The notes: a model not told the origin generated them from the letters alone. A stretch of 64,000 nt of DNA from Vicia villosa (GCF_029867415.1 NC_081185.1:77411553-77475552), one strand, 5' to 3'. Counted from the first letter of the stretch, positions 11,642-23,261 are shown. Numbers and translations: made by a program.

Positions 11642-12756
11642 TGTAGATTCGATGTTTGTATGGTTGGCATTGATTTTAGTAAAACAAATTAGACATCAAC
11701 ATGTTAGATAGAATATTTCAACATTGCAGAAAATATATGTTGAACAGGATGTTCTATTTATTGAATCTGGTATAACTTGTCGAGCAAGATGTCCTATGCA
11801 AAGATCATCTGATATCGTGACTAAGTGTTAAGTTGGGATTTTGGATTCTTGTTAGGTTGTTACGGATGCAGAATATTTAGAGAATATTATGCAATCCAAT
11901 ATAACGCTTAACCTAAGGATAAAATATTTAATCTATTTTAAAGAGATTTGATTGGTTTCTAAATTTGGAAAATATTTAGGAAACTAATGATTGAAGATCT
12001 ATTTTCTTGGAGAATATCTTGCAGATCTCTAGCAGTCTCCCTACTGCATTTTGAAGCCCAAGTTTAGACCATATGTCTGCTATAAATAGCAAGTTACAAA
12101 CCTTTTGAAAATCAGAGCTAACAGGATTAGGTTAGGGTTTTCTTATTATTGTAAGCCTCTCTATAATCATGTTGATATAAGAGATTGACTGTTTTATCGA
12201 GTTGTAAGTTTTGTCATGCATTCATAAGCTGCTAAGTATTGAATGTATGTGTGTCACTTAGGTATCATTGATACAGTTATCTAAGTGTGTGTTTCTTGTG
12301 TTTCAAGTTATTATTCTTGATTAAAGCTTTTAAGCAATATCAAGCATTTGTTGATTAAGTGAGTCTTAATCGTGTATTATTTGTAATTGACAATTGTGGT
12401 CAAGGGTCGTCAATAACAGTAATGTGTGTTGTTAGTGTGAGACATCATTGCGGTGATTGGAAGTGAGAGGGGTTTCTTTTATCTAGGAAGTTCTTAGGTA
12501 GAAGTTGCACTAGGTAGGGATTAAGTGAGAAGTCAGTAAATCGGAGGTTGTTTACGTGTGAACCAGAGGTTGTTTGTATAGTACTTTGAATTGATACTGC
12601 TAATAGTGGATTTCCTTCCTGGCTCGGTAGCCCCTATAGTAGGTGTTGTTATACACCGAACTGGGTTAACAATCATGTGTGTTCAATTACTTTCCAAAAT
12701 TGTTTTAATTCATGAATATATGTCTGTTGAATGATGTGTCAGATCAGATGTCCCAA
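11642..12756 (+). mobile_element. 3' LTR of SIRE/Maximus-like copia element
   Basis: It starts TGTAGATTCG after the polypurine tract. The right end is placed at CCCAACA (12756) because LTRs end in CA, but CA dinucleotides from about 12690 on are also possible. Confidence 0.55.
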
Positions 12757-13467
12757 CAAGTCATAGAACATCTTGAGTCTGAAGGCTAGAATTTCAAGTG
12801 CTATTCTTTATTTCTCCTTGAAACAAGATTACTAGTGTTACAAGAATAACAAATAACCCTCTCACCCTAAACTAAGATTTGCTGTATACAATGATGAGAG
12901 ACTAGTATGATCTTTATAATAAACATATCATACTAAACTAATGGGCTTTTGCACAAATACCCATTACAAGCTAACTTAGGGTACAAGTTAACTTAAACAA
13001 TTGAACATAACAAACAGACCCAATTCAAAATACTAACAACTCTGGAATTTTGACTCCCACATAATATAACACTCTTCGACTACAGTATGTAGGTTTTCGA
13101 CACTAGCATGTAAGAATACTTCGATGGCATGCATAAATCCTATCGAACCAGAAGCTACCCTTCGATCCAATATAGTTCGATCCAATTCTCACAACATAAA
13201 CAAGAGGTTTCAAATTACACAATAAAAAAAGTCTCAAAATTCATTTAAAGAGGTTTCAAAGTACATAACATAAAGATATCACCCCAAATACATCACTAAG
13301 ATGCTTCATGTCTACAAAGTCATAGGTTGTGTTGGATCACTTCCTTCTCCCTTGAGGTTCTTGCATTTTAGAACCATTGTTTTATCACTTCTACTCACTT
13401 TCAAGTTCAATTTCCTTGAAACGATTTATTTGCTTTTCTCTTTTTGCATAACAAATGAAACAATGTA
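12757..13467 (-). other. Antisense copia-like scraps
   Basis: AT-rich DNA without a gene. Repeated TTCGA strings near 13077-13175 and the phrase GTAACACTAG read on the minus strand suggest old copia LTR sequence. I cannot set boundaries. Confidence 0.3.
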
Positions 13468-13974
13468 TCAGATTAAATAATATGTTGAAAACATATTTGT
13501 AACAAGCTGCAAAAACACAAGTGATTTAAGAACTTCAGGAGTTTTTGCTGCTGAAGAAGTAGCTGCCTGAGGTACCCCATGTTTAACCGATGCAGACAAA
13601 ATATAATCAGGTACATAAAGAGTTATATCATATTCATGTGCAGTAGTTTGATTAGGTGTGGGTGTAACACTTATAACAGGTGTAGATGTTACATCATTCA
13701 CATTTGGTTGAGGTTGTGTTGGCTTGAATGCTACAGCAAGATTTGCACCATTTTTATACCATCATAACCTATATTTTGAACGATCAAGATCACTAATGTC
13801 TTTCAACATTCTGGTAGCTTCAAAGTGGCTCCACGTATCAAGATCAATGTCCTCTACTACATGTTTATGTTCCCCTTTGTAATAGAATACACAGTCCCTA
13901 ACAAATCTACCCATGTGATGAAAATTCAAACTAAAACTCATATCTGAACTTTCCATTTTGATTTTGACGAACAA
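13468..13974 (-). pseudogene. MULE-type transposase N-terminal (PB1-like) fragment, broken
   Basis: Two minus-strand frames in the same phase read as one protein interrupted by a single TGA at about 13762. The upstream part has FNHMG-like FHHMGRFVRD, then CVFYYKGEHKHVVEDIDLD and TWSHFEATRMLKDI, the pattern of the PB1-like domain found at the N-terminus of plant MuDR/MULE-family proteins. The downstream part continues with [16 protein letters not shown] and a Thr/Pro-rich linker. The catalytic DDE region and SWIM zinc finger are absent. The end may coincide with an old intron border (TTTGCAG near 13513). It is a remnant, not a functional transposase. Confidence 0.6.
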
Positions 13975-14701
13975 ACACCAAAAAAAAGGATGAAAGGAAA
14001 TAACTTTACATTAGTCAATAGCTTGCTTCGTCTACCTCTACCGAAGAAAATGTTAAACTTGGAAAATGAATGAAGCGTGGATAATGGAAAGATGCCTTCT
14101 TCTGCCTCGGTGACAATCTCCCCACGTCTACCACAGACGCCTCCCTTTGATTCTTTGATTTCTTTCAACTCTAAATATAGGAACTATAAGTGAAACACCA
14201 CTATTTAGGGTTTTTGGAGGAACAATAAAGTAAAGCCACATCAATAATTAGAAGTTAAAAAAATAAATCATCATCAGCAATTGAAACTTAAAAAAGTAAA
14301 TACACATCAGCAACGTTAGCCATATCAACGTCATTGAGTGAATTCAAATAGAAATCAACATCTAAGGACTTCGTCAACAAAAAAAAATACAGTAACCAAA
14401 ATAAGAAAAGCGCATACTTTTATGGATTAAATGACTATTTAAGACAAATTTATTTTATAAATAATTTGGTAGATCTTAAATTCCATAAAAAAAATATACG
14501 TTTTTTAACACGTTGGGGATTAGATAATAAAGTACATTCTATTTTTAGTATTATGTTTTAAATTTTAGCCTTGTAACTGGTCATGTTTCAATATCAATCA
14601 TTTTTACAAATATGTATACCTAGTCTTAAGCCCAAATTTAAGCATCTCAAATAAATGGTGTAAGTAACTACATGTGTTACTTAGTTCATAAATTTGAAAA
14701 G
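13975..14701. other. Intergenic DNA between MULE remnant and KIN2-like gene
   Basis: AT-rich. The minus-strand frame at 13938-14168 may be leader of the MULE remnant. The part next to the gene (about 14500-14700) should contain its promoter; AACACGTTGG at about 14507 contains an ACGT core, but I would not call it an ABRE on this evidence alone. Confidence 0.4.
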
Positions 14702-14710
14702 CTATATATA
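14702..14710 (+). promoter_or_regulatory. TATA box of KIN2-like gene
   Basis: CTATATATA lies about 90 bp before the start codon, leaving room for a short leader of about 60 nt. Confidence 0.6.
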
Positions 14711-14796
14711 ATGCCACACACGATAATGAATTGTATTTAGAAGACAAAGTAGAACTTGTTGAGTTATATTTTCTCATTTTTTTAAGATCTTAAAAG

Positions 14797-15410
14797 ATGA
14801 ATCAATCACATGATACAAACCATCAAGCTGGCCAAGCCATGGGACAAGCTCAAGTGAGTTTTTATTACTTTCGACGTGTATATAATGCTTTTTCTTTTTA
14901 ATATTTTGTATATTATTTTAAATATTGTAATGTTATAGTTTAATATAATTGGATTTTTGATTTAGGAGAAGGGAAGCAATATTATAGACAAGGCAAGCAA
15001 TGCAACTCAATCTGCCAATGAGTCTTGTCAAGAGGTTAGATATATATAAATCATACATGGATACTAATAATAATTTAATAACAATTTGAGAAAATAAAGT
15101 TGATTTAATGTAATTACTGGTTGTTGGTGTTATTGGGATTGACAAACGAATATGTCTATTCTGTTTAAATATATTTCGTAAAAAAATAATGGTAGAGCAA
15201 AGCGGGCAAAATTAAAATTAAAATGCAAAATTATTATATTAATGTTTGTGCAAACAAAAGTTTGGAAAAAATAACAGAATGGTTAGTCTAAATGGATCAA
15301 TTTCTCAAACGGATGAAATGATTATGTTGTTGTAGGCTGGTCAGCAAATGAAGGCAAAGGCACAAGATGTTGCAGATGCTGCTAAGAGTACAGTTGGTGC
15401 TCACAAATAA
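14797..15410 (+). CDS. KIN2-like / small LEA-type stress protein, 3 exons
   Basis: Exon 1 is 14797-14853, exon 2 is 14966-15034 and exon 3 is 15336-15410, with stop TAA. Both introns have GT...AG borders (GTGAGT...TTTAG and GTTAGA...TGTAG) and fall between codons. The 66-residue product begins MNQSHDTNHQAGQAMGQAQ, continues EKGSNIIDKASNATQSANES and ends AGQQMKAKAQDVADAAKS plus a short tail. The AGQ..GQ.QEK and AGQQMK.KAQ..AD pattern and the length match the Arabidopsis KIN1/KIN2 and At3g02480-type family. These are hydrophilic, cytosolic, ABA-, cold- or drought-induced proteins thought to protect membranes and proteins; the biochemical role is not settled. No defect is visible. It is the only convincing host gene in the window and stands alone among transposons. 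Confidence 0.9.
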
Positions 15411-15743
15411 ATCTACCAAATGAAGAGCTCTATTCAATAACTATTTGCAACTTTTAATTTTCTTGAGGGATTTTATGGTTTTGATTTCTTTAGTATATAT
15501 TTTTTTTAACTTTTTCTGATGGATTTATATGACTATTTGTATGGGTGTTTAAAATCGAACCGGTCCAATAGAAAATCGTTAACTAAATCAAATAAAATCG
15601 AAAGCCGCAAAAACTATATTTGATTTGAATTAGTTTGGGTCATTTTCTAACAAAATCACATGGTTTGGTTCAGTTTGCAATTTGTATTTTGCAAATCGAA
15701 TCAAACCAAATCAAACTGCATTATGTTACAAAACCTACAAATG

Positions 15744-15744
<1 letters not shown>

Positions 15745-15836
<92 letters not shown>
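15745..15836. repeat. (TA)n microsatellite
   Basis: About 92 bp of TA repeat at the 3' side of the LINE. The IYIY frames are artefacts. Confidence 0.97.
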
Positions 15837-15839
<3 letters not shown>

Positions 15840-15898
15840 AATAAGCAATTGAATATAAGATATCGCACTAGGGGTGCAACCCTTACATCAAGAAAAAA

Positions 15899-17134
15899 CT
15901 AGGAAGTTTTGTTACAAAGTAATGGTAATTTATACCAATCATAAAAAGATAACCTACTATGGGGTTCCCTATTACAACTCCATCTCCAAGAGAAAAGCAT
16001 GATGTTTGAAATCACCTCGTCATAACTAAAAGTACCATTATAAAAAATGATTGAGTTTCTCATCTTCCATACACACCAAATTAGAGCTATCCATATTGTG
16101 TTTAGAATATCTTTAATGTTGGTGTTTTTCTCCTTTTCTTGAATGATTTCGAAGCTTTTGAATTCCTCTAAAGAGATCCTAACTTCGTCGCCCAACCACA
16201 TGTAGATTCTATTCCAAACCGCCTTAGTGACATGACAATGGTAGAAAAGATGATTCAAGGATTCCGGATGGTTAGAACAAAAAATACAATCTATGTAAGT
16301 GAGATTAGACACATCTCTATTGGCAAGTTGAACTTTTAGCGGAAGTCTATTAATGAAGAGTCTCCAAGTGAAAATCTTGATCTTTGCCGGGATGGTAATC
16401 TTCCAAATTATATCCAACATGTTAATGGTGGGAAGAGACCAAGCTAGATCCTTTGCATTAGACACCAAATGTGAAACACTAGACACCTTAAAGTCTCCGT
16501 CAGAAGTGAGATTCCAATGAAAATCATCCGTTGCCAAATTATCCGACACTACACCTTCAAGGAGCGCTTTTAAATCCCTTAGTTCTTCCACTACACCCGT
16601 GCCCATGATGGAGGTTATAGAGTTAGAATCGTTAGATCCCGAAGAAAAGGAGACATCCGGCCCAAAGATGGTTCCCACGTTCCAAAAAATGGCGCCATTG
16701 TTCCAAGAAACAAGGTCGCTCACCACACAAAGTTTGTTGGTAGTGCGATCAAACAAATGCGGAAAAGCAAGACGGAGCGGTTGATCGATCAACCAACAAC
16801 TATGCCAAAAAAGAATGTTATAACCGTTCTTGAAACCACATCTAACCCAATCGGTGAACCCTTCACCCATCTCATCTTCTTTGAAATCATTAAGAACAAT
16901 GTCTCTCCACCATCTAGAGTCATCCCAAGATAGAAGTTCCTTACTAGAGGCAAGAACTTTTATCTTCGGGTTATGATATCTCACAAGTAAGATTCTACTC
17001 CATATTGCTTTGTCCTCCTTTAAGATTCTCCACTTCCATTTAAGGAGAAGAGATTTATTCATTTCTCCCACATCTCTAATGCCTAATCCTCCTTTCTCTT
17101 TCGGTTTGCACACGTTCTCCCACTTAACCCACAT
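15899..17134 (-). pseudogene. LINE ORF2 C-terminal fragment with zinc-binding RT-associated domain
   Basis: A single open frame of 411 codons is the C-terminal part of a plant non-LTR reverse transcriptase polyprotein. It opens with VKWENVCKPKEKGGLGIRD, the typical stretch after the RT domain, and has the zf-RVT domain near residues 240-330 with WKITIPAKIKIFTWRLFINR and the cysteine cluster CIFCSNHPESLNHLFYHC. Endonuclease and RT catalytic domains are missing, so it cannot mobilise itself. The frame has stayed open over 1.2 kb, suggesting a fairly recent insertion. Confidence 0.85.
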
Positions 17135-17688
17135 CTCTTCGGATTATATATTTTTTTAATTCTTTAGAAAAATTAACATGTAGTATGTTTGTATTTTATC
17201 ATATTCTTTATATGAAATATATACGAAAATAGTTGATAAGGATAAGATTAAAAGAAGTTTAATGGACATTATTTGTGCATCCCTTTATATATGAAATATA
17301 ATAGTATTTCAAATTTATTTAAGAACGCAATTTGATGAATATTATCCATTAGACATAAGATTAAATTGTAAAACGCAATTCATATTTATGCATCCAAATT
17401 ATAAGCTTATTTGAACTATAAATTTATTTTATAATCATGTATGAAGGACTAAACACAAAATTATGTTGTCTTATATATGTGTATGTATGAATCAATAAAA
17501 ATCTAGTAAAAAATCGAACCAACCGAACTAACACAAACCATATTGGATTGGTTTGATTTGGTTTGGTTTGGTTTAGTTCGGTTTTACTTTTAAAACCAAA
17601 CCGAACCAAACCAAACCGCGTGCATTTTTCACTTGCGGTTCGATGATTTTCAGCGTAAAAATCGCCCAAACCGCACTGTGAACACCCC

Positions 17689-18089
17689 TAACTAATTGTA
17701 TACAACCAACTTAAATTAAGCGAGACTATATTTTAATTCTAATATTTGAAGGAATTTTTTTTGTTTAATCTTAAGGATTTTTAAAGTTATATTTTTTTAA
17801 AGGTAAAATAATATATTAATAAGCGGATGAAAATTACCAAAGTACAAAGAAGATAGTCATAAAGCACGTAAAGTACGAAAAGGACAACTGAATGTACAAA
17901 TAAGATACAACAAAAGAACAACAATCAACAAAATAACCTAGCAAACATATCAGACCCAAGGGACCTTGCAGATAACAGTCCAAGCAACTAAAAATCAACA
18001 GGACTGAAAACAAAAGGCTAGATCCACCATCAACGAATCTAAACCCATCAAGACAGTACCAAAACCAAAATCCAAAAACTACTTTATCG
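17689..18089 (-). other. Possible second LINE 3' end, otherwise empty
   Basis: Around 17790-17870 the minus strand reads CTTTGTACTTTGGTAATTTT, then a TTATTAATATATT run and poly(A)-like DNA, resembling a plant L1 3' UTR. No coding sequence is seen. Confidence 0.35.
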
Positions 18090-18271
18090 TTGATGTTTGT
18101 GAATATTCCGTGTTAAGAATATTTGTATATAGAATAGTCCGACATCGACTATATCATGTAATTAGCTGTTATCTCTCTCTAAATATATTAAAGTCTTCGT
18201 AGTGTTTTTCAAAAACACACAGTATATTCAAATGCATCTTAGTCTCTCGCATTTCAACATGGTATTCAGAC
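18090..18271 (+). mobile_element. Short copia-type LTR with primer site
   Basis: About 170 bp from TTGATGTTTGTG to TTTCAACA (end 18259) is followed directly by TGGTATTCAGAC, close to the initiator-Met tRNA primer site TGGTATCAGAGC. The short LTR fits an Ale/Retrofit-like or TRIM-like element. Nothing of its body is recognisable beyond about 18320. Confidence 0.5.
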
Positions 18272-18330
18272 ATGGGCTGACCTACCTTAAGGCATATTGT
18301 GGCTATAGCCCCACCAATTTTTTTGTCTTA

Positions 18331-18366
<36 letters not shown>

Positions 18367-18518
18367 TGTATGTATGTATGTATGTATGTATGTATGTATG
18401 TATGTATGTATGTATGTATGTATGTATGTATGTATGTATGTATGTATGTATGTATGTATGTATATGTGTGTGTGTGCATGTGTGTGTGTGTGTGTGCGCG
18501 TTTGTGTGTGTGTGTGTT
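18331..18518. repeat. Compound (TA)n-(GTAT)n-(TG)n microsatellite
   Basis: A short TA run is followed by about 30 GTAT units and then an imperfect TG tract. The MYVC and HTYI repeat frames on both strands are artefacts. Confidence 0.98.
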
Positions 18519-18956
18519 TTTTAAAAATTGCACCGATCATCAAATTGATGAAATTGTGTCATTCGCGTATTGGCCAAATTATTAAATTATCGATTGAACC
18601 ACATGACTAAATTAAATTAAATCGGACAATACAATTGGATAAATCATATAACTCAATTGATTAAACCAGTTTATGTAAAAATCTATATAGTTATTAAGCC
18701 GGTCAATTTAGATGACACGATCTCTAAAAAAAATCATGATATCTACCAAATTTAAATTCAATGTATTTTTGGACAAATTAAATTCAAATTCTAAACATAG
18801 TAATCACTCAAACAAAATAGTACAAAATACAAATCAAAATAAATTTTGAACAAAGTGTAATTGCAACATAAACTAAATAACAGAATAAGTGCAATGTGTA
18901 ATAAATTTAATTCAATCTTCATATCTCCGGATAAAAGAAACTTAATTAGGGGCACC
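18519..18956 (+). other. AT-rich DNA ending in an Ogre 3' untranslated end
   Basis: From about 18920, CTCCGGATAAAAGAAACTTA and AGGGGCACC match the sequence just before the 3' LTR of the large Ogre at 54845-54869. This is therefore the right tip of an Ogre internal region plus its polypurine tract (about 18948-18956). The remainder holds no gene. Confidence 0.6.
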
Positions 18957-19498
18957 TGTCATACCCTAATTTTTACCCCTAAGATCCCACCTCATTTTCA
19001 TTTATGTATTACATGAAAATCACATGCTTAGGTACCTCGTAGCCCTCTTTATCTTTGAGCTCACCTATATGGAGATCACCAATTACCTTGTGTGTGTTTA
19101 TAGCCATTATGTTTCACTAACCTCTAATCAAAATACAAAAATATGGATTGTTTTCTTTTGTTTAGTTTGCAAGAAAAAAATGTGAATCAAGCGGATAAAG
19201 AAAGTTCCCTCAGCTAGGGTTTTCATCTGTTCAAAGTCAAGAGTGTGGTCAACATTGATTCTCAGACCTCCACCTATGCCAGCACCAAGACATCTGTTTT
19301 TCCCCTCAGTCGGGGACAAATGACCTTCTGCTCGCTGGGCAACCGCCCAGAAGTACGTTTTTGTCAGACCAACGACTAGTTTCGGGAAGCCTCCTAGGAT
19401 TTCTAAACATACTCATATATTCCTGGTAGTCACACATTTTGGGTCTAGATCCTCGATCCAACCCAAAATATGGACCAATGGTCAAGCGCTGGGGGCAA

Positions 19499-19506
19499 TA
19501 TAAAAA
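19499..19506 (+). promoter_or_regulatory. TATA box of Ogre LTR
   Basis: TATAAAAA in the mid-LTR position expected for the retroelement promoter. Confidence 0.5.
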
Positions 19507-19695
19507 CTCTCTCATTTGAGAGGGTCGAGTAATTCAATTCTAATCCTAAAAACATTCAAACATATATGTGCTCCTACTTACTTTAGCATTGGAGTGCCTT
19601 GCAGGTACACCCTCCTACTCCTCATCACCAACATTATGCAAGAAGTCTCTGGCCCACTTTTGGTTTAGATTAATCGGTAAGATCAATATTAATAA

Positions 19696-19961
19696 GGCTT
19701 AATTGCAACTTTAGTCCCCCTATTTTTTCTTTTTCTTGATTTTGATCACTCTATTTTAAAAACTATTATTTTAGTCCCCTTTTAAAGTTTTCTGTGCAAT
19801 TTTCGTCCCCCTATTTCGCTTTTTTCTGCAAAATTAGTCTCTATTTTTGTCCCTTTTTCAATAGAAAACTCAAAAGGGGGACCAAAATCGTGGTTTTAAA
19901 AATGGGGGGGACCAAAATAAAAAAGAAGATAAAATAGAGGGATCAAAATTGCAATTAAGCC
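19696..19961. mobile_element. 266-bp MITE with 9-bp target duplication
   Basis: The ends are GGCTTAATTGCAACTTTAGT on the left and GGCTTAATTGCAATTTTGAT on the right complement, continuing as inverted repeats (CCCCCTATTTT / CCCTCTATTTT). Perfect 9-bp direct repeats TATTAATAA flank it at 19687-19695 and 19962-19970, as for Mutator-like MITEs. It carries repeated GGGGGACCAAAAT / ATTTTAGTCCCC arms and no coding sequence. It inserted into an existing Ogre LTR, so it is younger than that LTR. Confidence 0.93.
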
Positions 19962-20079
19962 TATTAATAAAGGAAAAATCCTAAAAGACTTAATTGTGGA
20001 CTTGGAATGTGGTTCATATACCTTGCTTAAGGAATTGGACTTTTTGACATAGGATATATCCCCTGAGTTCGAGCTTTCA

Positions 20080-20300
20080 TCTGATACCTATGGTTTCATT
20101 TGGTTCATTTTACTTGGGACTTTGGGATTTCTATGTGGTTTTTGGATGTGTGTCTATTTGTTTTCATCTGATGCATGTTTACTTTATCTGATACCTTGAA
20201 GCAAATCATCTGATATAATTTCATCTGATACAAAGTCATCTAATACATTTAGGATTCATATGAAGCACTTTTACTTGACTTATTGTTTGATCTTATCTAA
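20080..20300. repeat. Interspersed TCATCTGATA motif
   Basis: At least eight irregularly spaced copies of TCATCTGATA or TTATCTGATA occur inside the Ogre LTR. Confidence 0.7.
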
Positions 20301-21326
20301 TACTTGTCTTGGTTTATATATGATTGTTTGGTTGTCTGGTACTTGCGTGCTTAATCCAAAGGAAAGGAAAGCTTATGTTGACTTTATGTCAAGTGTTTGC
20401 TTCTTTTATTGTTAGATATTTCTTGTCCTTAGATTTTACTTCGTGCTTTAGTATAGTTCCTTCATCTCTTGCCCATCTTCTTAAATTTCAAAATCTTCTC
20501 CTTCTTTTCAAAATTCTTCTTGTTTTCAAACTTAAACTCTTTCACAATAAACCTTGATTTTGTATAGTGATCGTCCAATATTTTCTTGAATAAATGCTTA
20601 AACATCTTAAGCATATCAAAACTCTTTCAAAAGTAAAGGAGGAAATGTTCAAGTATCACTTGCCTAAGGGAACCACTTGAGATAGTTCTCCAAACAAAAC
20701 ACAAAAACTCATTTTTTGCCATTTGGCTTTTCCTTTTAAAATCTTTTCTTAAATATTAGACATGAGTAATCATCATAGTTGAGATGTAATTCTCCTATCC
20801 CCATCATATTGATTGATATGGTGTTGATTCTTTTCCATTTGAAAGAGCTAGTGGCATACTTGTTGACCTTTTTCCAAGTTGGAGTCCTTCTTTCCTTGTG
20901 ATGCAAAGATCCATCTGTTATCATGCTTATGGTTGATTAGTTGAGTTTTCTCCTTTGAGATGACAAAGTGTCTCTTCATTTAAAATAAATCAAAATAAAT
21001 CATTGTGTTTTCTTTGTGAGCAGAACTAATGCTCAGACTTCCCTATTACACTCAAGGTGTATGTAGGCACAAGATGTGAACATCTTGCCGAGCATAGATA
21101 AAAACCATAAAAAATATTCTTTTCTGATCCCATCTATCTTTTTTCATCCCCTTGATAACCAACCCCCGTACCATTTTCTCTTTATTTTATTAGTTTTGTT
21201 TTAAACTTTTGTGGGTTTTGTTCGCTCTTTTTCCATTCTTTTAGAAACAATAAAGATCGACGGCGACTCTGTTTATTTGCGAGTTAAGTTAATAAATAGT
21301 TTAATATCAATTTTCCTGCTGAGACA

Positions 21327-21542
21327 ATGTTGATGTTGGTGATGTTGCTATGATGTTGATATTATGATATTGTGATGATGTCTTAATGATGTTGCATGTC
21401 CAAATATATACATGTTGTGTTGATGATGATTATGTTGTTAAGGAGACACTTGACTAGTCGAGGTCGAACATACGTGTGTTGTTGTTATTGTTGTATGATA
21501 AGAGTCCATACATCCATGATGTGGGAAATTTGGTTATGTTTA
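21327..21542. other. GATGTT-rich remnant between two LTRs
   Basis: A degenerate GATGTT/GATGATG-rich stretch with no gene; probably old retroelement LTR sequence. Confidence 0.4.
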
Positions 21543-22237
21543 TGTTAGAACAAGATTTGTTCTGATCAATATTCTTGTTTTGATGATAACAATGTATATG
21601 AATTTTGTATAAGATAATGTGGTACTCTAATCCTTTACATTTTCCATTTCAGGAAATATATAAAGAGTATGCACAATCCAACGCTAGAAGCACTGACTCA
21701 GAAGGTTCAAGAATCCAACACCAGAACATGCTCTCACAAGACATCAGAAGATGGTCAAGCAGAATCAGAACATGGTCTATGAAGCATCAGAAGAACATGA
21801 GATCAGAAGCAGAAGCATTGAAGTTCTTATGGTATCACGCTCAAGCACTTCAAAGTCAGAAGACAAGAAGATGCTATGCACCAAGTTGTTTAACTCTGAT
21901 TATTCCAACGTTGTTTCTACAAACATCAGATCAGAAGCGAGTACAAGATGACAGGCTACGCTGACTGACAAAAGGAACGTTAGAAGCTACAAAAGGCAAA
22001 GTCAGTAGAAGCAGCAAAAGCAAGGCTCGAGGTAGTTGACAAAAGAGTGAAACATTAAATGCAGAGATGTACGGAACACGCAACGCATTAAATGCTCCCA
22101 ACAGTCATCTTCTCAAAATGCCTATAAATATGAAGTTCTGATTAGAAGCACAATACATAACTCTTGCAATATACTGAAACGCTGCTGAATTCATTACTTA
22201 CGAACTTCATCTTCAACCTCACTTCACTTGTAATATC
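21543..22237 (+). mobile_element. 5' LTR of SIRE/Maximus-like copia element, left part
   Basis: It begins TGTTAGAACAAGATTTGTTC, the usual opening of SIRE/Maximus LTRs. A TATAAATA box lies at 22123-22130. The LTR is interrupted at 22237 by the Ogre derivative and resumes at 34809 after the ATATC duplication; the two parts together make about 1.1 kb. Confidence 0.8.
22123..22130 (+). promoter_or_regulatory. TATA box of Maximus-like LTR
   Basis: TATAAATA in the central part of the copia LTR. Confidence 0.6.
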
Positions 22238-23261
22238 TGTCATACCCCAAAATTTGCCCAATCAAATCTATATCTTTAAATTCATCAAGGATCAAATTTA
22301 AGAGTCATGGGGTTTGACATTCCTATTGTCAAACCCGCTCTCTTATAAAATATCCTGAGACAAAATGGGGTGCAATTAACAGGTGCTTTGGGATCCAAAC
22401 CTCGGGGCCCAATTATTACATGGGTTTTATCCTTTTTTGGAGATTATAGTTCTTTTACTAACATTTGTTTTTATTAATTTTATTATTACTAATTATTAGT
22501 ATTAATATTATTAATTTTACTAATTAATTGTTGTTAATATTAGAATTGTCATTAGGGATTATTAGTGTTATTATTAGGATTAGTATTAATGTAAATATTA
22601 TTATTATAATTAGGATTTTTATAGTTTTTTATAATTGAATTAATTGGGCAATAGGCCCATTAGGTGTAGAAAAACCTAATTTGACTAATATAAAAAAGGA
22701 TTGATTTTGACAATTAGGGGAGGCCAATTCCATTCACAAAATACCTACATGGTACAAAAATAGTTTCCTCCGACTAACATTTTCTAACCCTGGTACTACC
22801 TATCCACACTAAGAATCCTAATCACCCTTTCACCACAATGATCATGTGAATATACAAATACATCTATTTTCACATTGCTGCCCAGAAAAGCCTCAATTTT
22901 GAACAACTACTTGTTCATCACCAATTCAATAGTCATTACTAATTATTATTATTTTTGTTTCTAACATAAACCAGATAACATCCATATACTGGATACTAAA
23001 CCACAAAGCTAAACCTCTTCATCAATCTGCAATAAATCATCATCATAAGAAAATTCACAGACTGACAACTAACGAAATTCTCTTATTTTCTTTGTTTTTT
23101 TTGTGTTCTTCTATTCTTGCAGCCAACTGCTGATGCCATCTGGAGCTGTTCAAGAATTGATGAACTGACCACCGTCTCCGGTAAAGGCTGCGGCGCACGA
23201 CTTCCGATCAGAATCTCTTCACAACAACACCGGATCTAATGACAACCGCAACCACCCCTCT

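Larger units (their letters stand above)
15743..17151 (-). mobile_element. 5'-truncated L1-type LINE insertion
   Basis: A minus-strand LINE 3' part is flanked by GATTATATAT at 15743-15752 and 17142-17151, a likely 10-bp target duplication. Its 3' side, on the left, carries a (TA)n run where a poly(A) tail would be expected. The 5' side stops abruptly near 17141, the usual result of aborted reverse transcription. Confidence 0.7.
15543..17688. mobile_element. hAT-like non-autonomous element, split by a LINE
   Basis: The outer parts (15543-15742 and 17152-17688) share strings such as AATCGAACC, GGTTTGGTTT and AACCAAACCG in opposite orientations. The ends are GGGTGTTT on the left and AACACCCC on the right, so they are inverted over about 7 bp and similar more loosely further in. 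The flanks CTATTTGTAT and CTAATTGTAT resemble an imperfect target duplication but are offset by 3 bp on the right. Class assignment is tentative. Confidence 0.5.
18957..21326 (+). mobile_element. 3' LTR of a truncated Ogre-like element
   Basis: It starts TGTCATACCC after a polypurine tract and ends TGCTGAGACA, with no primer site after it, so it is a 3' LTR whose body has been lost. A TATAAAAA box lies at 19499-19506, followed by an inverted repeat CTCTCTC...GAGAGGG. Near the right end it has the two hairpins shared with the other Ogre LTRs (TACAC-TCAAG-GTGTA at 21047-21061; CAAGATG-TGAA-CATCTTG at 21070-21087) and an internal primer-site-like CGGCGACTCT at 21261. A MITE interrupts it at 19696. 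Confidence 0.8.

Noticed and set aside
13579..13767. Plus-strand Cys/Ile-rich frame opposite the MULE fragment
   Set aside because: Antisense shadow of the MULE remnant.
15635..15902. IYIYIY frames at the TA repeat (also 1693-1875)
   Set aside because: Microsatellite artefacts.
18202..18610. Open frames of up to 127 codons reading MYVC / HTYI repeats
   Set aside because: They are readings of a compound microsatellite; tetranucleotide repeats stay open in several frames on both strands.
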